NCBI GenBank assembly: GCA_013203905.1
Contig: JABMPC010000048.1
Span: forward strand, 1-63,350
From: Chlorobium sp.
GTDB taxonomy: Bacteria > Bacteroidota > Chlorobiia > Chlorobiales > Chlorobiaceae
Direction: 5' to 3'
Length of the DNA stretch: 63,350 nt
Positions 42,684-53,877 of this stretch are shown in pieces. A program made the translations under genes and the position numbers. The notes below the pieces were generated by a model. The model did not search any database and was not told the origin of the DNA. It was given only the letters and a program-made list of their open reading frames with translations. Numbering within the stretch: the first letter of the stretch is position 1; every line of letters begins with the position of its first letter.

Positions 42684-44678
42684 ATGCATGACGAGCCGAA
42701 CACCCCGAGCCCTGAAGAAAGCCTGTTTGCCCGCCGGATAGGGGGTGTTGTGCTTGCTTTTGTCCTGTTTCTGGCCGGCCTTGTCGCCATGCTCTTTCAT
42801 ATTCAGATTATAGAAGGAGGCGGGTATCGGGACAAGGCGGCAAGGCAGTATCTGCGAGAGGTCACCAGTGTGGCAAGCAGAGGGGATATTCTTGACCGCA
42901 GAGGTCGAATGCTTGCCGAAAGCATTGAGTCTGTATCGTTTTATGCCGATCCGAGAATTGTGCGCCGGACCCCGCTCCGCAATGGCAAAGGGGGTAGGAA
43001 AACCTTCGATAACTCTTCCCATATTGCAGCGCTCTGTGCCCGTCATCTGGGGGGTAGCCGCCAGTCGTACCTCAAAGAGCTGAGAAAGAGCCGGGGGATG
43101 GCTGTGCTGGGGCGGAAGATTCCCATTGCAAAGGCTATGGAGCTGATGAATGAGAAGATTCCCGGTTTCTGGTATGATCGTGAGCATCAGCGCTATTACC
43201 TTAATGTGGCGGCACAGCTGATAGGGGTTACCAACAGCAGCAACCATGGAATCAGCGGCATTGAGCTGCAGCTTGACAGAGAGCTCCGGGGGCGCAACGG
43301 TACAACAGTCTATCAGAGAACGGCTACGGGGGCGAAGTTTCCTGCTCCAGACGCCCGGCAGCAGGCTGCACTCAAGGGGAAGACGGTGGAGCTGACAATT
43401 GATGGCGATATTCAGAGCGTGGTTGAGGATGAGTTGGCCAAAATTGTGACGAAGTACAATGCGGCCGCGGCAACGGGTATTGTGATGGAGGTGAAAACGG
43501 GCGAAATCCTTGCCATGGCCAATAGCCCGACATTCAACTTGAACAACCGCTCAACATGGACGGGGGAAAAAGCGCGCAACCGATCGGTTACCGACATCTT
43601 TGAGCCGGGCTCAACCTTCAAGATAGTTATGGCGGCGGCCGCTACCGACGAACTTGGAAGGAAGGCTGAAGACAGGGTGTTTGCCGAAAACGGAGCCCTG
43701 TCAATCTACAATCGGACAGTAACAGACCACGAGCCTTACGGGGACATTTCTTTTCGTGAGGCGATTATGTATTCAAGTAATGTCGTGGCCGCAAAAACTG
43801 CTATGGAGGTGGGGGGCAAGAAATTCTCTGAATATATCCACCGGTTCGGGTTCGGTTCCAAAACTGGTGTCGGGCTTATAGGAGAGCTTTCCGGTAAGGT
43901 GAAGCCCATGAAAGAGTGGAGCGGCACAACCCTTCCCTGGATGGGGTACGGCTATGAGGTGATGACGACACCGCTTCAGATTCTGCAGGCCTATGCCGCC
44001 GTTGCCAACGGGGGTGAAATGATGCGCCCGATGATTGTCAGGAGGGTAAGGGAGGCTGATGGCCGGGTTGTGCGTGAGAGCAGGCCGGAGGTGGTTCGTC
44101 GTGTTCTTTCCCGGAGAAGCGCAGACTACCTCAGCCGTGAGTATTTTCGCGCTGTTGTTGACAGCGGAACGGCCGTCAGCGCAACCATTCGGGGGATAAG
44201 TGTTGCCGGAAAAACCGGCACGGCTCAGCGGGTGACGGATGGTAGTTACAGGAACCGGGTGTATGTGTCGTCGTTTGTGGGCTATTTTCCTGTAGAGGCT
44301 CCCCGTTATGCAATTATCGTGCTTGTTGAAGATCCGAAGCCGGCGTATTATGCCTCCACTGTTGCCGCCCCTTCGTTTTCCTCAATCGCCTCAAGGATGA
44401 TTGCCTGTTCCGGGGAGCTTCAGAAAAACCTTTCCATGCATTCCGTTGAACAGGAGAAACTCCGTTCCATAACAACAGTGGCCGTTCCCGAATTGGCCGG
44501 CCTGAGTGTTGCTGATGCAAAACGGCTGCTGCGGTGGCTTGGGTTGAGGATGGATATTTCCGGGGGGCGGAAGGGGTTCGTTGTGGCGCAGAGTATTGCA
44601 CCCGGGAGCCGGGTGGAAAAGAAACGAACGATACAGGTGACCATTGCAGATCAGGATATGGAGAGGAGGACACTGTGA
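42684..44678 (+). CDS. ftsI: Septal penicillin-binding protein (FtsI/PBP2B type) with PASTA domain
   Basis: A 664-aa septal transpeptidase. N-terminal TM (GVVLAFVLFLAGLVAMLF), dimerisation domain (VASRGDILDRRGRMLAES), and the transpeptidase with SxxK in FEPGSTFKIVMA, SxN in YSSNVVA and KTG in VAGKTGTAQRV. A single C-terminal PASTA repeat (VPELAGLSVADAKRLLRWLG) is present, a feature missing from E. coli FtsI but usual in Bacteroidetes/Chlorobi and Gram-positives. Its stop overlaps the murE start. Confidence 0.95.
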   Translation: MHDEPNTPSPEESLFARRIGGVVLAFVLFLAGLVAMLFHIQIIEGGGYRDKAARQYLREVTSVASRGDILDRRGRMLAESIESVSFYADPRIVRRTPLRNGKGGRKTFDNSSHIAALCARHLGGSRQSYLKELRKSRGMAVLGRKIPIAKAMELMNEKIPGFWYDREHQRYYLNVAAQLIGVTNSSNHGISGIELQLDRELRGRNGTTVYQRTATGAKFPAPDARQQAALKGKTVELTIDGDIQSVVEDELAKIVTKYNAAAATGIVMEVKTGEILAMANSPTFNLNNRSTWTGEKARNRSVTDIFEPGSTFKIVMAAAATDELGRKAEDRVFAENGALSIYNRTVTDHEPYGDISFREAIMYSSNVVAAKTAMEVGGKKFSEYIHRFGFGSKTGVGLIGELSGKVKPMKEWSGTTLPWMGYGYEVMTTPLQILQAYAAVANGGEMMRPMIVRRVREADGRVVRESRPEVVRRVLSRRSADYLSREYFRAVVDSGTAVSATIRGISVAGKTGTAQRVTDGSYRNRVYVSSFVGYFPVEAPRYAIIVLVEDPKPAYYASTVAAPSFSSIASRMIACSGELQKNLSMHSVEQEKLRSITTVAVPELAGLSVADAKRLLRWLGLRMDISGGRKGFVVAQSIAPGSRVEKKRTIQVTIADQDMERRTL

Positions 44679-46222
44679 GCTCTTTCCTACCCCTTGCGCG
44701 CCTTCTTGAGGCGCTCACCGCACCGGACACCCGTCCGGATGTATCCTGCGAAGGGCCTCTGTCAATGATTTCCAGCGATTCGCGCGATATTGTGCAGGGC
44801 GGGCTCTTTGTTGCAGTCAGGGGGTTTCAGGCGGATGGGCATGATTTTGTTGCAGATGCTGTCCGTCGGGGTGCTGCGGCTGTCATTTGTGAAGCGTTCC
44901 CTCAGGGAGAGGTGCCTCCGGGCGTCTGTTTCATAAAGGTTCCCGATGCGCGGGTGGCGCTTGCTGAGGCGGCGTTCGCATGCTATGGCGGGGCTTCGGA
45001 GCAGCTTGATGTCATCGGGGTGAGCGGAACAAACGGCAAGACGACGACGGCAATGCTCATAGCCGCCATGCTTAATCATAACGGGATCCGTTGCGGTTAT
45101 ATCGGAACGGGGCGGGCTGTGATCGGGGATGAGGAGATTCCTCTCGAGAGGACCACTCCGGAGGCACATGGACTGCAGCGGCTTCTGAGGAGAATGGTTG
45201 AGGGCGGCTGCCGGGCTGTTGCCATGGAGGTGTCATCGCATGCGCTCATGCTTCAGAGGGTGCACGGCGTCCGTTTCAGGGTGGCGGTTTTCACCAACCT
45301 GACGGCCGACCATCTTGATTTTCATGGTTCAATGGAGGAGTATGCCGCTGCAAAGCAGCGCCTGTTCCGGCAACTGCAGCCAGGTGGCAGGGCGGTGTTC
45401 AATATGGACGACCCCCGGGCTCCGTTTATGGCTGAAGGGATTCCCCCGGAGTTGTGCAGCGGATGCTCTCTTTCGGGTGTGAGGGAAGGGGCGGATGGGG
45501 AGCTTTGCGGGGAGTGGTTCCGGGCGGAGGTTGCTCTCGAAAATGCCGACTCTTCGTGTCTGCGACTTTCATTTCCGGATGGAGAGTTTGATGGGGAGCT
45601 TCGGCTTCCGGGAAGATTTAATGTTATGAATGCACTTCTTGCCGCTGCTGCCTGCTATGCAATGGGAGTTCCTGGTGGAGCTGTTGCCGCAAGCTTCCCT
45701 TTCCTTCCTTCGGTGGAAGGCCGCATGGAGCGGGTGGACGGGGGGCCGGGCCGGCCGAGGGCGATTGTTGATTATGCACATACTCCTGATGCTCTTCAGC
45801 GGGCTCTCCAGACGCTCGCCTGTTTGAAGCCGACTGGAGGGCGATTGGCTGTCGTCTTTGGCTGCGGAGGCGACCGTGATGTTTCAAAACGGCCGGAGAT
45901 GGGCAGGATTGCCGAGCAGCTTGCCGATATGGTCATTCTTACTTCCGACAATCCAAGGAGTGAGGATCCGGAGAGGATTCTTGACGATATTGAGCGGGGA
46001 ATGAGCGGTCGCCGGCATCGTCGTATTGCTGATCGGGGGATGGCTATCAGCAAAGCTGTTGGAGAGCTTGGGGAGCGCGACATTCTTCTTGTGGCGGGTA
46101 AAGGAAGAGAATTATATCAGGAGTGCATGGGAAAGCGGATGTTTTTTTCGGATCGGGAGTTTTTGCTCAATTCCATGGGGGCGGATGGCAGCGTGTCTTC
46201 AGCTGGCGGGGAGGGCGTATGA
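44675..46222 (+). CDS. murE: UDP-MurNAc-tripeptide synthetase, meso-DAP adding
   Basis: A 515-aa Mur ligase adding meso-diaminopimelate to UDP-MurNAc-L-Ala-D-Glu. ATP loop GVSGTNGKTTTAML; FTNLTADHLDFHGSMEEYAAAK is split here as FTNLTADHLDFHG and MEEYAAAK. The specificity motif DNPR is in TSDNPRSEDPERI and indicates meso-DAP rather than Lys. The start is GTG at 44675, preceded by GAGAGGAGGA at 5 nt and overlapping the ftsI stop; the upstream open frame is inside ftsI. Confidence 0.96.
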   Translation: MSSFLPLARLLEALTAPDTRPDVSCEGPLSMISSDSRDIVQGGLFVAVRGFQADGHDFVADAVRRGAAAVICEAFPQGEVPPGVCFIKVPDARVALAEAAFACYGGASEQLDVIGVSGTNGKTTTAMLIAAMLNHNGIRCGYIGTGRAVIGDEEIPLERTTPEAHGLQRLLRRMVEGGCRAVAMEVSSHALMLQRVHGVRFRVAVFTNLTADHLDFHGSMEEYAAAKQRLFRQLQPGGRAVFNMDDPRAPFMAEGIPPELCSGCSLSGVREGADGELCGEWFRAEVALENADSSCLRLSFPDGEFDGELRLPGRFNVMNALLAAAACYAMGVPGGAVAASFPFLPSVEGRMERVDGGPGRPRAIVDYAHTPDALQRALQTLACLKPTGGRLAVVFGCGGDRDVSKRPEMGRIAEQLADMVILTSDNPRSEDPERILDDIERGMSGRRHRRIADRGMAISKAVGELGERDILLVAGKGRELYQECMGKRMFFSDREFLLNSMGADGSVSSAGGEGV

Positions 46223-47640
46223 AAGGGGTTCTCTCATTGGACGATTTCAGGCGGTGTGGCGATCTGGTCATGAACCCTGGAAGACCCATGCCTTCTGAGG
46301 TTGCCGATCCGGCTGTCAGCATTGATTCGAGGAGGGTTGCAGAGGGGGGGATTTTTGTTGCCCTCGTGGGCGAGAGGACAGACGGTCACCGGTTTGTTGA
46401 TGATGTCTTCAAGCGAGGAGCATTGTTAGTGATGGTTTCACAGGAGTGGTACGCCGCTTCTGCTTCTTTCCTTCCTCCTTCCGGGCGGGGAATTCTTGTT
46501 GTTCGGGATACTGTTGCCGGGTTGCAGCAGCTTGCAGCAATCTATAGGGAGTCGTTCGCTATTCCGGTGGTAGGAGTCGGGGGAAGCAACGGGAAAACGA
46601 CGACCAAGGAGATGCTTGGCGCGGTCCTGTCTACAGCGATGCGGGTCCATATGAGCCACGCGAACCTCAACAATCATCTTGGGGTTCCGCTGACGCTTCT
46701 TGCCATGAGGCGGGAGACGGAAATAGCAGTTGTGGAGATGGGCATCAACCATCCCGGAGAGATGGAGCTTCTTGCCTCAATTGCCCGGCCGACGCATGGC
46801 CTGTTGACCAATATCGGCCATGAGCACCTGGAGTTTCTTCTGGATCTGGATGGAGTTGCCAAGGCGGAGCGGGCACTGTTCTCCTTTCTTGACGCAACCG
46901 GAGGCACCATTTTTGTCAATAATGATGACCCCCGTCTTCGCGATGCTGCAACCGACCCCCGCCGCCACATTCTCTACGGAATGAATGGTGACGATTGCTG
47001 CTTATGCCGGGCCGGGGCTCTCAGTGTGCTTGCTGACGGATCGCTGAAGTTTATGCTGTATTCGCCGCGGGGTGATGAGGCGATACGGCTTAACTTTACG
47101 GGTCGGCACAATGTGCTGAACGCGCTTGCGGCTGCAGCGGTAGGACTCTTTTTTGGTATTGAGCCACGGGAAGTACGGCGCGGCCTTGAAGGGATGGTCC
47201 CCCAGGAGGGATGGAGGCGTCTTGAGGTGGTTTCTGCCGGAGGGGTCACCCTGCTCAATGATACCTACAATGCCAATCCCGACTCAATGCGTCTGGCTAT
47301 TGATGCCCTTCTCGACATTCCCTGTCGGGGAAGGCGCATCGCAGTCATCGGCGACATGCTTGAGCTCGGGGATTCGGGCCCCGGAGAACACGAGGTGACC
47401 GGAACATACCTGGCCGCCAGTTCAGTGGATATGATTTTTTCCTTTGGTGATCTTGCCGAGAGTGTCTGCCGCCTGAACCCCGGCCGATGCCGAGGCCATT
47501 TTACCAGTCGCGAAAAACTTTTCGATGCTGTTTCGGGTGAGCTCGAAGAGGGCGATGTGGTCCTGTTCAAAGGGTCGCGCGGAATGAAGCTTGAAGAGAC
47601 GGTTGCGGCAATTCTGGCCGTGAGAACAACAAACAGCTGA
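46219..47640 (+). CDS. murF: UDP-MurNAc-tripeptide-D-Ala-D-Ala ligase
   Basis: A 473-aa Mur ligase adding D-Ala-D-Ala to complete the pentapeptide. N-terminal SIDSRRVAEGGIFVALVGERTDGH, ATP loop GVGGSNGKTTTKEML, and the family motif NDTYNANPDSM. It overlaps murE by 4 nt (ATGA). D-Ala-D-Ala ligase itself is not encoded in the cluster. Confidence 0.97.
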   Translation: MKGVLSLDDFRRCGDLVMNPGRPMPSEVADPAVSIDSRRVAEGGIFVALVGERTDGHRFVDDVFKRGALLVMVSQEWYAASASFLPPSGRGILVVRDTVAGLQQLAAIYRESFAIPVVGVGGSNGKTTTKEMLGAVLSTAMRVHMSHANLNNHLGVPLTLLAMRRETEIAVVEMGINHPGEMELLASIARPTHGLLTNIGHEHLEFLLDLDGVAKAERALFSFLDATGGTIFVNNDDPRLRDAATDPRRHILYGMNGDDCCLCRAGALSVLADGSLKFMLYSPRGDEAIRLNFTGRHNVLNALAAAAVGLFFGIEPREVRRGLEGMVPQEGWRRLEVVSAGGVTLLNDTYNANPDSMRLAIDALLDIPCRGRRIAVIGDMLELGDSGPGEHEVTGTYLAASSVDMIFSFGDLAESVCRLNPGRCRGHFTSREKLFDAVSGELEEGDVVLFKGSRGMKLEETVAAILAVRTTNS

Positions 47641-47650
47641 CTGAAGTACT

Positions 47651-48754
47651 ATGCTCTATTACCTGCTTAAGTATATCAATGAGGTATTTGATCCTCCAGG
47701 GCTCGGTGTCATCGAGTATCTTACATTCCGGGCAAGCGCAGCTGCCATTACAGCACTCCTTATCACTCTTGTTGCGGGGCCGAGCTTCATATCGATGCTC
47801 CGGAATCGTTTCATCGAGCCGGTGAAGGAGGAGGCCCCTCCGGAACACAGGAAAAAGAAGCTGCCGACTATGGGGGGGCTGCTCATCATCATTTCGGTTG
47901 AAATTTCTGTGTTGCTCTGGTCGAAATTCACAGACCCTCATGTCTGGCTTATTATGCTGGCACTTCTGTGGATGGGTATTATCGGCTTTATTGACGACTA
48001 CAGCAAGGTGGTACTGAAGGTGAAGGGGGGGCTTTCGGCGCGCTGGAAACTGGTCGGTCAGATCTCCCTCGGGCTTGTTGTGGGCATCTACACTTCGATG
48101 GACCCGGTGTTTTCAGTGCTTATGAGGGAAACTGCGGTACCGTTTTTCAAAAACCTGACCATTGATTACGGGATTTTTTACATCCCCGTGGTCATTTTTA
48201 TTATTACCGCCCTTTCCAATGCGGTCAACCTCACCGATGGGCTTGACGGGCTGGCAGCAGGAAGCTCGGCAATCGTCATTTTCGGGCTTGGTGGATTCGC
48301 CTATCTGGCAGGAAATGTGGTCTATGCATCCTATCTCTCCATTCCGTTTATTCCCGGTGGCGGAGAAATTGCTGTTGTCTGTATGGCTGCCACCATGGCC
48401 TGTGTCGGGTTTCTGTGGTTCAATGCCAATCCGGCAGAGATCATCATGGGTGATACCGGTTCACTTGCTCTTGGCAGTGCCATTGCCGTGACTGCCCTCC
48501 TCATTAAGCAGGAGCTTCTTCTGCCGATTCTCGGGGGTGTTTTTTTTCTTGAGACGCTCTCTGTTTCTGTGCAGGTGCTCTATTTCAAGTATACCCGGAT
48601 GCGCTTTGGTGAGGGTCGCCGGATTTTTTTGATGGCTCCCCTGCATCATCATTTTCAGCTTAAGGGGTGGGCGGAACAGAAAATCGTGATACGGTTCTGG
48701 ATTGTCACCATCCTCCTTTTTCTCACTAGCCTTATGACACTGAAACTCAGATGA
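47651..48754 (+). CDS. mraY: Phospho-MurNAc-pentapeptide translocase
   Basis: A 367-aa, ten-TM enzyme that makes lipid I from UDP-MurNAc-pentapeptide and undecaprenyl phosphate. Motifs: [44 protein letters not shown], and [19 protein letters not shown] with the three-His loop. It starts 10 nt after murF and overlaps murD by 4 nt. Confidence 0.98.
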   Translation: MLYYLLKYINEVFDPPGLGVIEYLTFRASAAAITALLITLVAGPSFISMLRNRFIEPVKEEAPPEHRKKKLPTMGGLLIIISVEISVLLWSKFTDPHVWLIMLALLWMGIIGFIDDYSKVVLKVKGGLSARWKLVGQISLGLVVGIYTSMDPVFSVLMRETAVPFFKNLTIDYGIFYIPVVIFIITALSNAVNLTDGLDGLAAGSSAIVIFGLGGFAYLAGNVVYASYLSIPFIPGGGEIAVVCMAATMACVGFLWFNANPAEIIMGDTGSLALGSAIAVTALLIKQELLLPILGGVFFLETLSVSVQVLYFKYTRMRFGEGRRIFLMAPLHHHFQLKGWAEQKIVIRFWIVTILLFLTSLMTLKLR

Positions 48755-50148
48755 CGGAACAGGGTGTATCGGGAGCGCGGGTATCGGTTATCGGTGCCGG
48801 AAGAAGCGGGGTGGCTGCGGCCATTCTGCTGGCTGCCCGCGGAGCTTCGGTTTTGCTCAGCGAGCTTGGCTCAGTGGCGAAAGGTGAGATAGGGCGCCTT
48901 CATCAGTGCGGCGTGGAAGTGGAGACCGGCGGGCATTCAGAGCGGGTTCTCGATGTTGATTTTGGGGTTGTCAGCCCGGGTATTCCTCCTTCAGCTCCCG
49001 GCGTGAAGGCGCTTGAGCAAAGAGGGATTCAGCTCTACAGTGAAATTGAGGTTGCCTCCTGGTTCTGTCGTGCGAGGATAGTCGGGATTACGGGTACTGA
49101 CGGCAAAACCACGACTGCTACGCTGGTGCATGATATTGTTACGGCTGAGGGCCCTCTTCAGGGAAGCCGCTGCTGGGGGGTAGGCAATATTGGCGTGCCG
49201 TTTTCTGCCATGGTTGGACAAATGGAGGAGGGGGACACGGCGGTTGTGGAGCTGAGCAGCTATCAGCTTGAACGGTGCGAGTCCTTTCGCCCGGATGTAG
49301 CTGTTCTCACCAATATCACGCCCGATCATCTTGCCCGTTACGGCGGAAGTATGAAGCGATATGCTGACGCAAAGTTCCGGATATGCATGAACCAGAAAGA
49401 GGGAGACACCCTTATTTACAATGCAGACGATCCTCTTCTTGAGGAGCATTTTTGCGGGGGCGCCTTCCCTTTCAGACGAGTCCCCTTCTCTCTGCATGAG
49501 CCACCATCGGCGGCTCTGATGCAAAGCGGGGCGTTTCTTCGTGATGGAGAAATAGTGGTTGCACGGGATGGCAGTGAGCGGAGGGTTGTGAGGACGGATG
49601 GGTTCCTGAAAAACAGTTTCAGGGGTCGTCATAATATATACAATGCTCTTGCGGCGGTTGCCGTGTCGGACGCTCTCGGCATTGACGATGGGGTTGTGCG
49701 GGATGCGCTCGGGGCTTTTGAGGGCGTTCGGCACCGTCAGCAGTTTGTCCGCCGTCTGGCCGGTTCCGACTGGATCAATGATTCGAAGGCGACCAATGTC
49801 AATGCCATGCATCAGGCTCTGGAAGCTGTGGGGGGGAAGATTGTACTGATTGCCGGAGGCCGCGACAAGGGCAATGACTATAGTGCGGTTCTACCGCTGG
49901 TGGCCGACAAGGTTGAGCTTCTTCTTGCCATCGGGGAGTCGAGCCAGTTGCTTGCCGACGCATTCAAAGGGGTTGTCAGGGTTCAGCAGGCCGCTTCGCT
50001 CGAGGGGGCGGTTTCGCTTGCCCGTGCTGCTGCAGGAGAGGGCTGGACGGTACTGTTTTCTCCCGGATGCGCAAGTTTTGACATGTTCAGGGATTTTGAA
50101 GAACGCGGAGAGCAGTTCATGCAATGCGTCAACAGCCTGGAGGAGTGA
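48751..50148 (+). CDS. murD: UDP-MurNAc-L-alanine:D-glutamate ligase
   Basis: A 465-aa Mur ligase adding D-Glu. N-terminal [24 protein letters not shown] loop [27 protein letters not shown], and the MurD motif [14 protein letters not shown]. It overlaps mraY by 4 nt and shares its stop A with the ftsW ATG. Confidence 0.97.
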   Translation: MTEQGVSGARVSVIGAGRSGVAAAILLAARGASVLLSELGSVAKGEIGRLHQCGVEVETGGHSERVLDVDFGVVSPGIPPSAPGVKALEQRGIQLYSEIEVASWFCRARIVGITGTDGKTTTATLVHDIVTAEGPLQGSRCWGVGNIGVPFSAMVGQMEEGDTAVVELSSYQLERCESFRPDVAVLTNITPDHLARYGGSMKRYADAKFRICMNQKEGDTLIYNADDPLLEEHFCGGAFPFRRVPFSLHEPPSAALMQSGAFLRDGEIVVARDGSERRVVRTDGFLKNSFRGRHNIYNALAAVAVSDALGIDDGVVRDALGAFEGVRHRQQFVRRLAGSDWINDSKATNVNAMHQALEAVGGKIVLIAGGRDKGNDYSAVLPLVADKVELLLAIGESSQLLADAFKGVVRVQQAASLEGAVSLARAAAGEGWTVLFSPGCASFDMFRDFEERGEQFMQCVNSLEE

Positions 50149-51311
50149 TGGATACCTTTGCTACTTCCCGGGGAGGCGCGATTGCCGGCAAGATGCTGCT
50201 TCTCATTGTTGCGGCACTGATGTGCATTGGCATTGTTGTGGTATACAGCAGCGGAGCCGGATGGGCTGAAACCAAGTTCTCCAACCGCGAGTATTTCCTC
50301 TACCGGCATCTGGTGTTTACTGTTGCAGGCATAGGTGTGGTGCTTGGGGTTGCACGCATTGATTATCATTTGTTCAGGAAAGTAAGCAAGCTGTTCCTTA
50401 TGGTCGCCATTGGCATTCTCCTGCTGCTGCTCCTGCTCAAAGCGGTAGGGGTCATTCATGGCGCCGCCCGATGGATAGGGATCGGCCCGGTGAAGTTCCA
50501 GGCCTCAGATCTTGCTAAATATGCGCTCATTTTCCATATATCCCGTCTCCTTGAAGAGAAGCAGAGCTATATCAAGGAGTGGAGTTCCAGTTTTCTTCCT
50601 ATGCTTCTGCTCCTGGTTACCGTAGTTGTGCTTGTGGCTCTGGAGCCGAATTTCAGTACAGCCTCACTGATTGGAATCATCGGGCTGACGCTCATGTTTA
50701 TCGGTGGGGTGAGTCTCCGTCATCTAGGCGTGACACTGCTCTCAATATTGCTGGTTGCCGTCGCCTACGCTATGAGTGCCCCATACAGAATGGCCCGGCT
50801 GACTTCGTTTTTTACCTCGGACGAGAAAAAGCTGAGTTATCAGGTGGTGCAGGCGCTCATTGGTCTCGGAAATGGTGGCCTGAGGGGGCTTGGCATGGGG
50901 GAGAGCAAGCAGCGGGAACTCTATCTGCCGCTCTCATACAATGATTTTGTTTTTGTTGTCATCGGTGAGGAGTATGGTTTTATCGGGGCGGTCGTGGTTC
51001 TGCTGCTTTTTGCAGCCCTCCTGGTCTGCGGTATTATCATTGCCAAGAATGCTCCGGATGCTTTCGGGCGCTATGTTGCAGCCGGTATTTCTGTGGCCAT
51101 TACGCTCTTCGCATTCATTAATATTGCCGTGGCATGTCACCTGATTCCGACCACCGGGGTGGCTCTTCCCTTCATCAGTTATGGGGGTACGGCGCTTCTG
51201 GCCAACTCTCTGGGAGTCGGGATTCTTGTCAGTATTTCCGGACATAGGAAGAGGGCGATGAAGAAGGGAAAGGCGGAGCTGGAACACATAATGGAGGAGC
51301 GGGAGCGATGA
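50148..51311 (+). CDS. ftsW: Lipid II polymerase / division protein FtsW
   Basis: A 387-aa SEDS glycosyltransferase with ten TMs that polymerises lipid II at the septum with its cognate PBP. The SEDS signature [20 protein letters not shown] is present as [18 protein letters not shown], and [20 protein letters not shown] lies in the last loop. ATG 50148 overlaps the murD stop; an ATG eight codons upstream lies in murD. Its partner is probably the PASTA-bearing PBP at 42684. Confidence 0.95.
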   Translation: MDTFATSRGGAIAGKMLLLIVAALMCIGIVVVYSSGAGWAETKFSNREYFLYRHLVFTVAGIGVVLGVARIDYHLFRKVSKLFLMVAIGILLLLLLLKAVGVIHGAARWIGIGPVKFQASDLAKYALIFHISRLLEEKQSYIKEWSSSFLPMLLLLVTVVVLVALEPNFSTASLIGIIGLTLMFIGGVSLRHLGVTLLSILLVAVAYAMSAPYRMARLTSFFTSDEKKLSYQVVQALIGLGNGGLRGLGMGESKQRELYLPLSYNDFVFVVIGEEYGFIGAVVVLLLFAALLVCGIIIAKNAPDAFGRYVAAGISVAITLFAFINIAVACHLIPTTGVALPFISYGGTALLANSLGVGILVSISGHRKRAMKKGKAELEHIMEERER

Positions 51312-52414
51312 AAGTTTTGTTTGCCGGCGGTGGTACGGGAGGTCATCTCTATCCGGCCGTAGCCATGGCCGAGGAGCTGCAGCGGATGGCGCCCGGAGTG
51401 GCCATTCTTTTTGCTGGCACTTCCAGAGGCATTGAGGCTCGAGAGGTGCCGAGGCTGGGCTACCGGCTGCACCTCCTTGAGGTTCGCGGTCTGAAGAGGG
51501 GGCGCAGCCTGAAAGATATGGCGGCAAACATCGGTATTGCCGCTGATTTTGCCGGCGCTCTTGCTGGAGCGGTGGCGCTTGTTCGGAGGGAGCAGCCCGA
51601 TGTTGTTGTAGGAACGGGGGGCTTTGTCAGCGCCCCGGTGCTTTTTGCTGCTCAGCTTCTCGGAAGAAAAACGCTGATTCAGGAGCAGAATGCATTTCCC
51701 GGCGTTACGACGAGGCTTCTTTCGGCTCTTGCTACCGAAGTGCACCTTTCCTTTGCGGAGGCGGGAGGGTATCTGCTGAAAAAAAAGGGAGTCATAGTCT
51801 CGGGCAACCCCGCCCGTTCGTTCAAGCCGGTGGATGCGTCGGTTGCACGGGATCACTTTGGTCTTGATCCCTCCCGCCCGACGCTGCTTGTGTTTGGCGG
51901 CAGCCGCGGCGCCCGTTCCATAAACAATGCGGTGCTTCAGCATCGTGATGTGTTTTGTGCAAGGGCTAATCTTCTCTGGCAGACCGGTTCGGTGGACTTT
52001 GAGCGGATTAGCGCTGCCTGTAAGCCCTCCAGGCATCTGCAGGTGGTTCCCTATATTGAGGATATGGGTATGGCTTATAGCGCCGCGGACCTGGTGCTCT
52101 GCAGAGCAGGAGCCTCAAGTATTGCGGAGCTGACCAATCTTGGAAAGCCTTCGGTGCTCGTGCCATACCCCTTCGCAACAGGCGACCATCAGAGCCATAA
52201 TGCGCGCGCCCTTGTGCATTCCGGAGCAGCGGAGGTTGTAGAGGATGCGGTTCTCGGTTCCGAAGATTCAGCCGTCGCCATCATGGCGCTGCTTCATGAT
52301 GACCAGAGGAGACGGGCAATGGGTGCGGCGGCACAGGGGCTCGGTTCCCCTGATGCTGCCCGGAGGCTGGCCCTTCGAATTATCAGTCTTGCAGGAAAAA
52401 AACAAGGGAGTTGA
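51308..52414 (+). CDS. murG: UDP-GlcNAc:lipid I N-acetylglucosaminyltransferase
   Basis: A 368-aa peripheral membrane GT28 enzyme converting lipid I to lipid II. N-terminal G-loop [20 protein letters not shown], second loop [16 protein letters not shown], and the UDP-GlcNAc binding region [25 protein letters not shown] is represented by [16 protein letters not shown] and [13 protein letters not shown]. It overlaps ftsW by 4 nt. Confidence 0.97.
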   Translation: MKVLFAGGGTGGHLYPAVAMAEELQRMAPGVAILFAGTSRGIEAREVPRLGYRLHLLEVRGLKRGRSLKDMAANIGIAADFAGALAGAVALVRREQPDVVVGTGGFVSAPVLFAAQLLGRKTLIQEQNAFPGVTTRLLSALATEVHLSFAEAGGYLLKKKGVIVSGNPARSFKPVDASVARDHFGLDPSRPTLLVFGGSRGARSINNAVLQHRDVFCARANLLWQTGSVDFERISAACKPSRHLQVVPYIEDMGMAYSAADLVLCRAGASSIAELTNLGKPSVLVPYPFATGDHQSHNARALVHSGAAEVVEDAVLGSEDSAVAIMALLHDDQRRRAMGAAAQGLGSPDAARRLALRIISLAGKKQGS

Positions 52415-52419
52415 ACTCA

Positions 52420-53829
52420 ATGGAGCTGGGAAAGACAAAACGGGTGCATATTGTCGGCATTGGAGGCGCAGGAATGAGCGCCATAGCCGAACTGCTGCTG
52501 AAGTCGGGGTTCGGTGTTTCGGGCTCCGATCTTTCTTCCGGTGAGGTCACCGAAAAGCTTGCCGCACATGGCGCTACCATTTATCTGGGCCATCAGGCAT
52601 CGCAGGCTGAAGCGTGTGATGTTGTGGTGTACTCTTCAGCGGTGAAGCCGGAGAACAATGTTGAAATAGCCGCGGCAATGCAGGCGGGAATTCCTGTGGT
52701 GAAGCGTGATGAAATGCTGGGCGAGCTGATGCGTTACAAGTCGGGCATCTGTGTTGCCGGTACCCATGGCAAAACAACAACCACGGCCATGGTGGCTACC
52801 ATGCTCATTGAGGCAGGAGAGTCGCCGACGGTGATGATCGGAGGTATTTCCGATTACCTGAAAGGAAGCACTGTGGTTGGCTCGGGAAAGTATATGGTTA
52901 TTGAGGCTGACGAATATGATCGGGCATTTCTGAAGCTGACCCCTACTATTGCCGTGCTCAACAGCCTTGAGGCTGAGCACATGGATACCTACGGCACGCT
53001 TGAGGATTTGAAGGAGGCGTTTGTTGCTTTTGCCAATAAGGTGCCTTTTTATGGGCGGGTTATATGCTGCGCTGATTGGCCTGAAATCCGCGGGATCATC
53101 GGCTCCCTCAATCGCCTCTGCACTACTTTCGGCATTGACGAGCCGGCCGATGTTTCGGCGACAGACATTGTTATGGCCAGTGGCCGGACAACCTTTACGG
53201 TGAAGGCATTCGGCGAGACCTATCCGGGAGTCACCATTGCTGTTCCGGGACGGCACAATGTGCAGAATGCCCTTGCGGCTTTTGCCACCGGCCTTGAGCT
53301 TGGTCTCGATCCGGCCAGGCTCGTTCATGGGCTTGGCTGCTACAGCGGTATGCGCCGGAGGTTCCAGATAAAGTACGACAACGGTCGCGGGCTTCTGGTT
53401 GTTGATGATTATGCCCACCACCCTTCAGAGGTCAAAGCGACGGTCAAAGCTGCCAGGAATGGCTGGCCATCAGCGCGCATTGTCGCTGTGTTCCAGCCCC
53501 ACCTTTTTTCGCGTACCCGAGAGTTTGCCTCCGAGTATGGCTGGGCACTATCGCGTGCCGACATGGTCTATATATCGGCGATTTATCCATCCCGCGAAAA
53601 GGAGGAGGATTTTCCTGGTGTGGATGCCTCAGTGGTTGCCGGTGCTGTTGCAAAGGCTGGCGGGAAGCATGTTCTCCATGTCGCTGATTCAGGGGAGCTG
53701 AAGCGGCTGCTTCTTGAAGAGGCAGCTGCTGCGGGGCCTGAGGGGACGATACTCCTCTTTATGGGGGCCGGCGACATCACCGCAATGGCTTCGGCGGTTG
53801 CCGGCTATGGCGAAAAAGAAAACTTGTGA
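52420..53829 (+). CDS. murC: UDP-MurNAc:L-alanine ligase
   Basis: A 469-aa Mur ligase adding the first L-Ala. N-terminal [22 protein letters not shown] loop [30 protein letters not shown], and [20 protein letters not shown] 52420 has GGGAG 9 nt upstream; a TTG at 52411 would overlap murG. Unlike many dcw clusters, murC is followed by ftsQ without murB or ddl between. Confidence 0.97.
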   Translation: MELGKTKRVHIVGIGGAGMSAIAELLLKSGFGVSGSDLSSGEVTEKLAAHGATIYLGHQASQAEACDVVVYSSAVKPENNVEIAAAMQAGIPVVKRDEMLGELMRYKSGICVAGTHGKTTTTAMVATMLIEAGESPTVMIGGISDYLKGSTVVGSGKYMVIEADEYDRAFLKLTPTIAVLNSLEAEHMDTYGTLEDLKEAFVAFANKVPFYGRVICCADWPEIRGIIGSLNRLCTTFGIDEPADVSATDIVMASGRTTFTVKAFGETYPGVTIAVPGRHNVQNALAAFATGLELGLDPARLVHGLGCYSGMRRRFQIKYDNGRGLLVVDDYAHHPSEVKATVKAARNGWPSARIVAVFQPHLFSRTREFASEYGWALSRADMVYISAIYPSREKEEDFPGVDASVVAGAVAKAGGKHVLHVADSGELKRLLLEEAAAAGPEGTILLFMGAGDITAMASAVAGYGEKENL

Positions 53830-53877
53830 TGTTTTTTATTGTGATTTGTTGTAATAAAACCGAAATGGTTGTTTCTT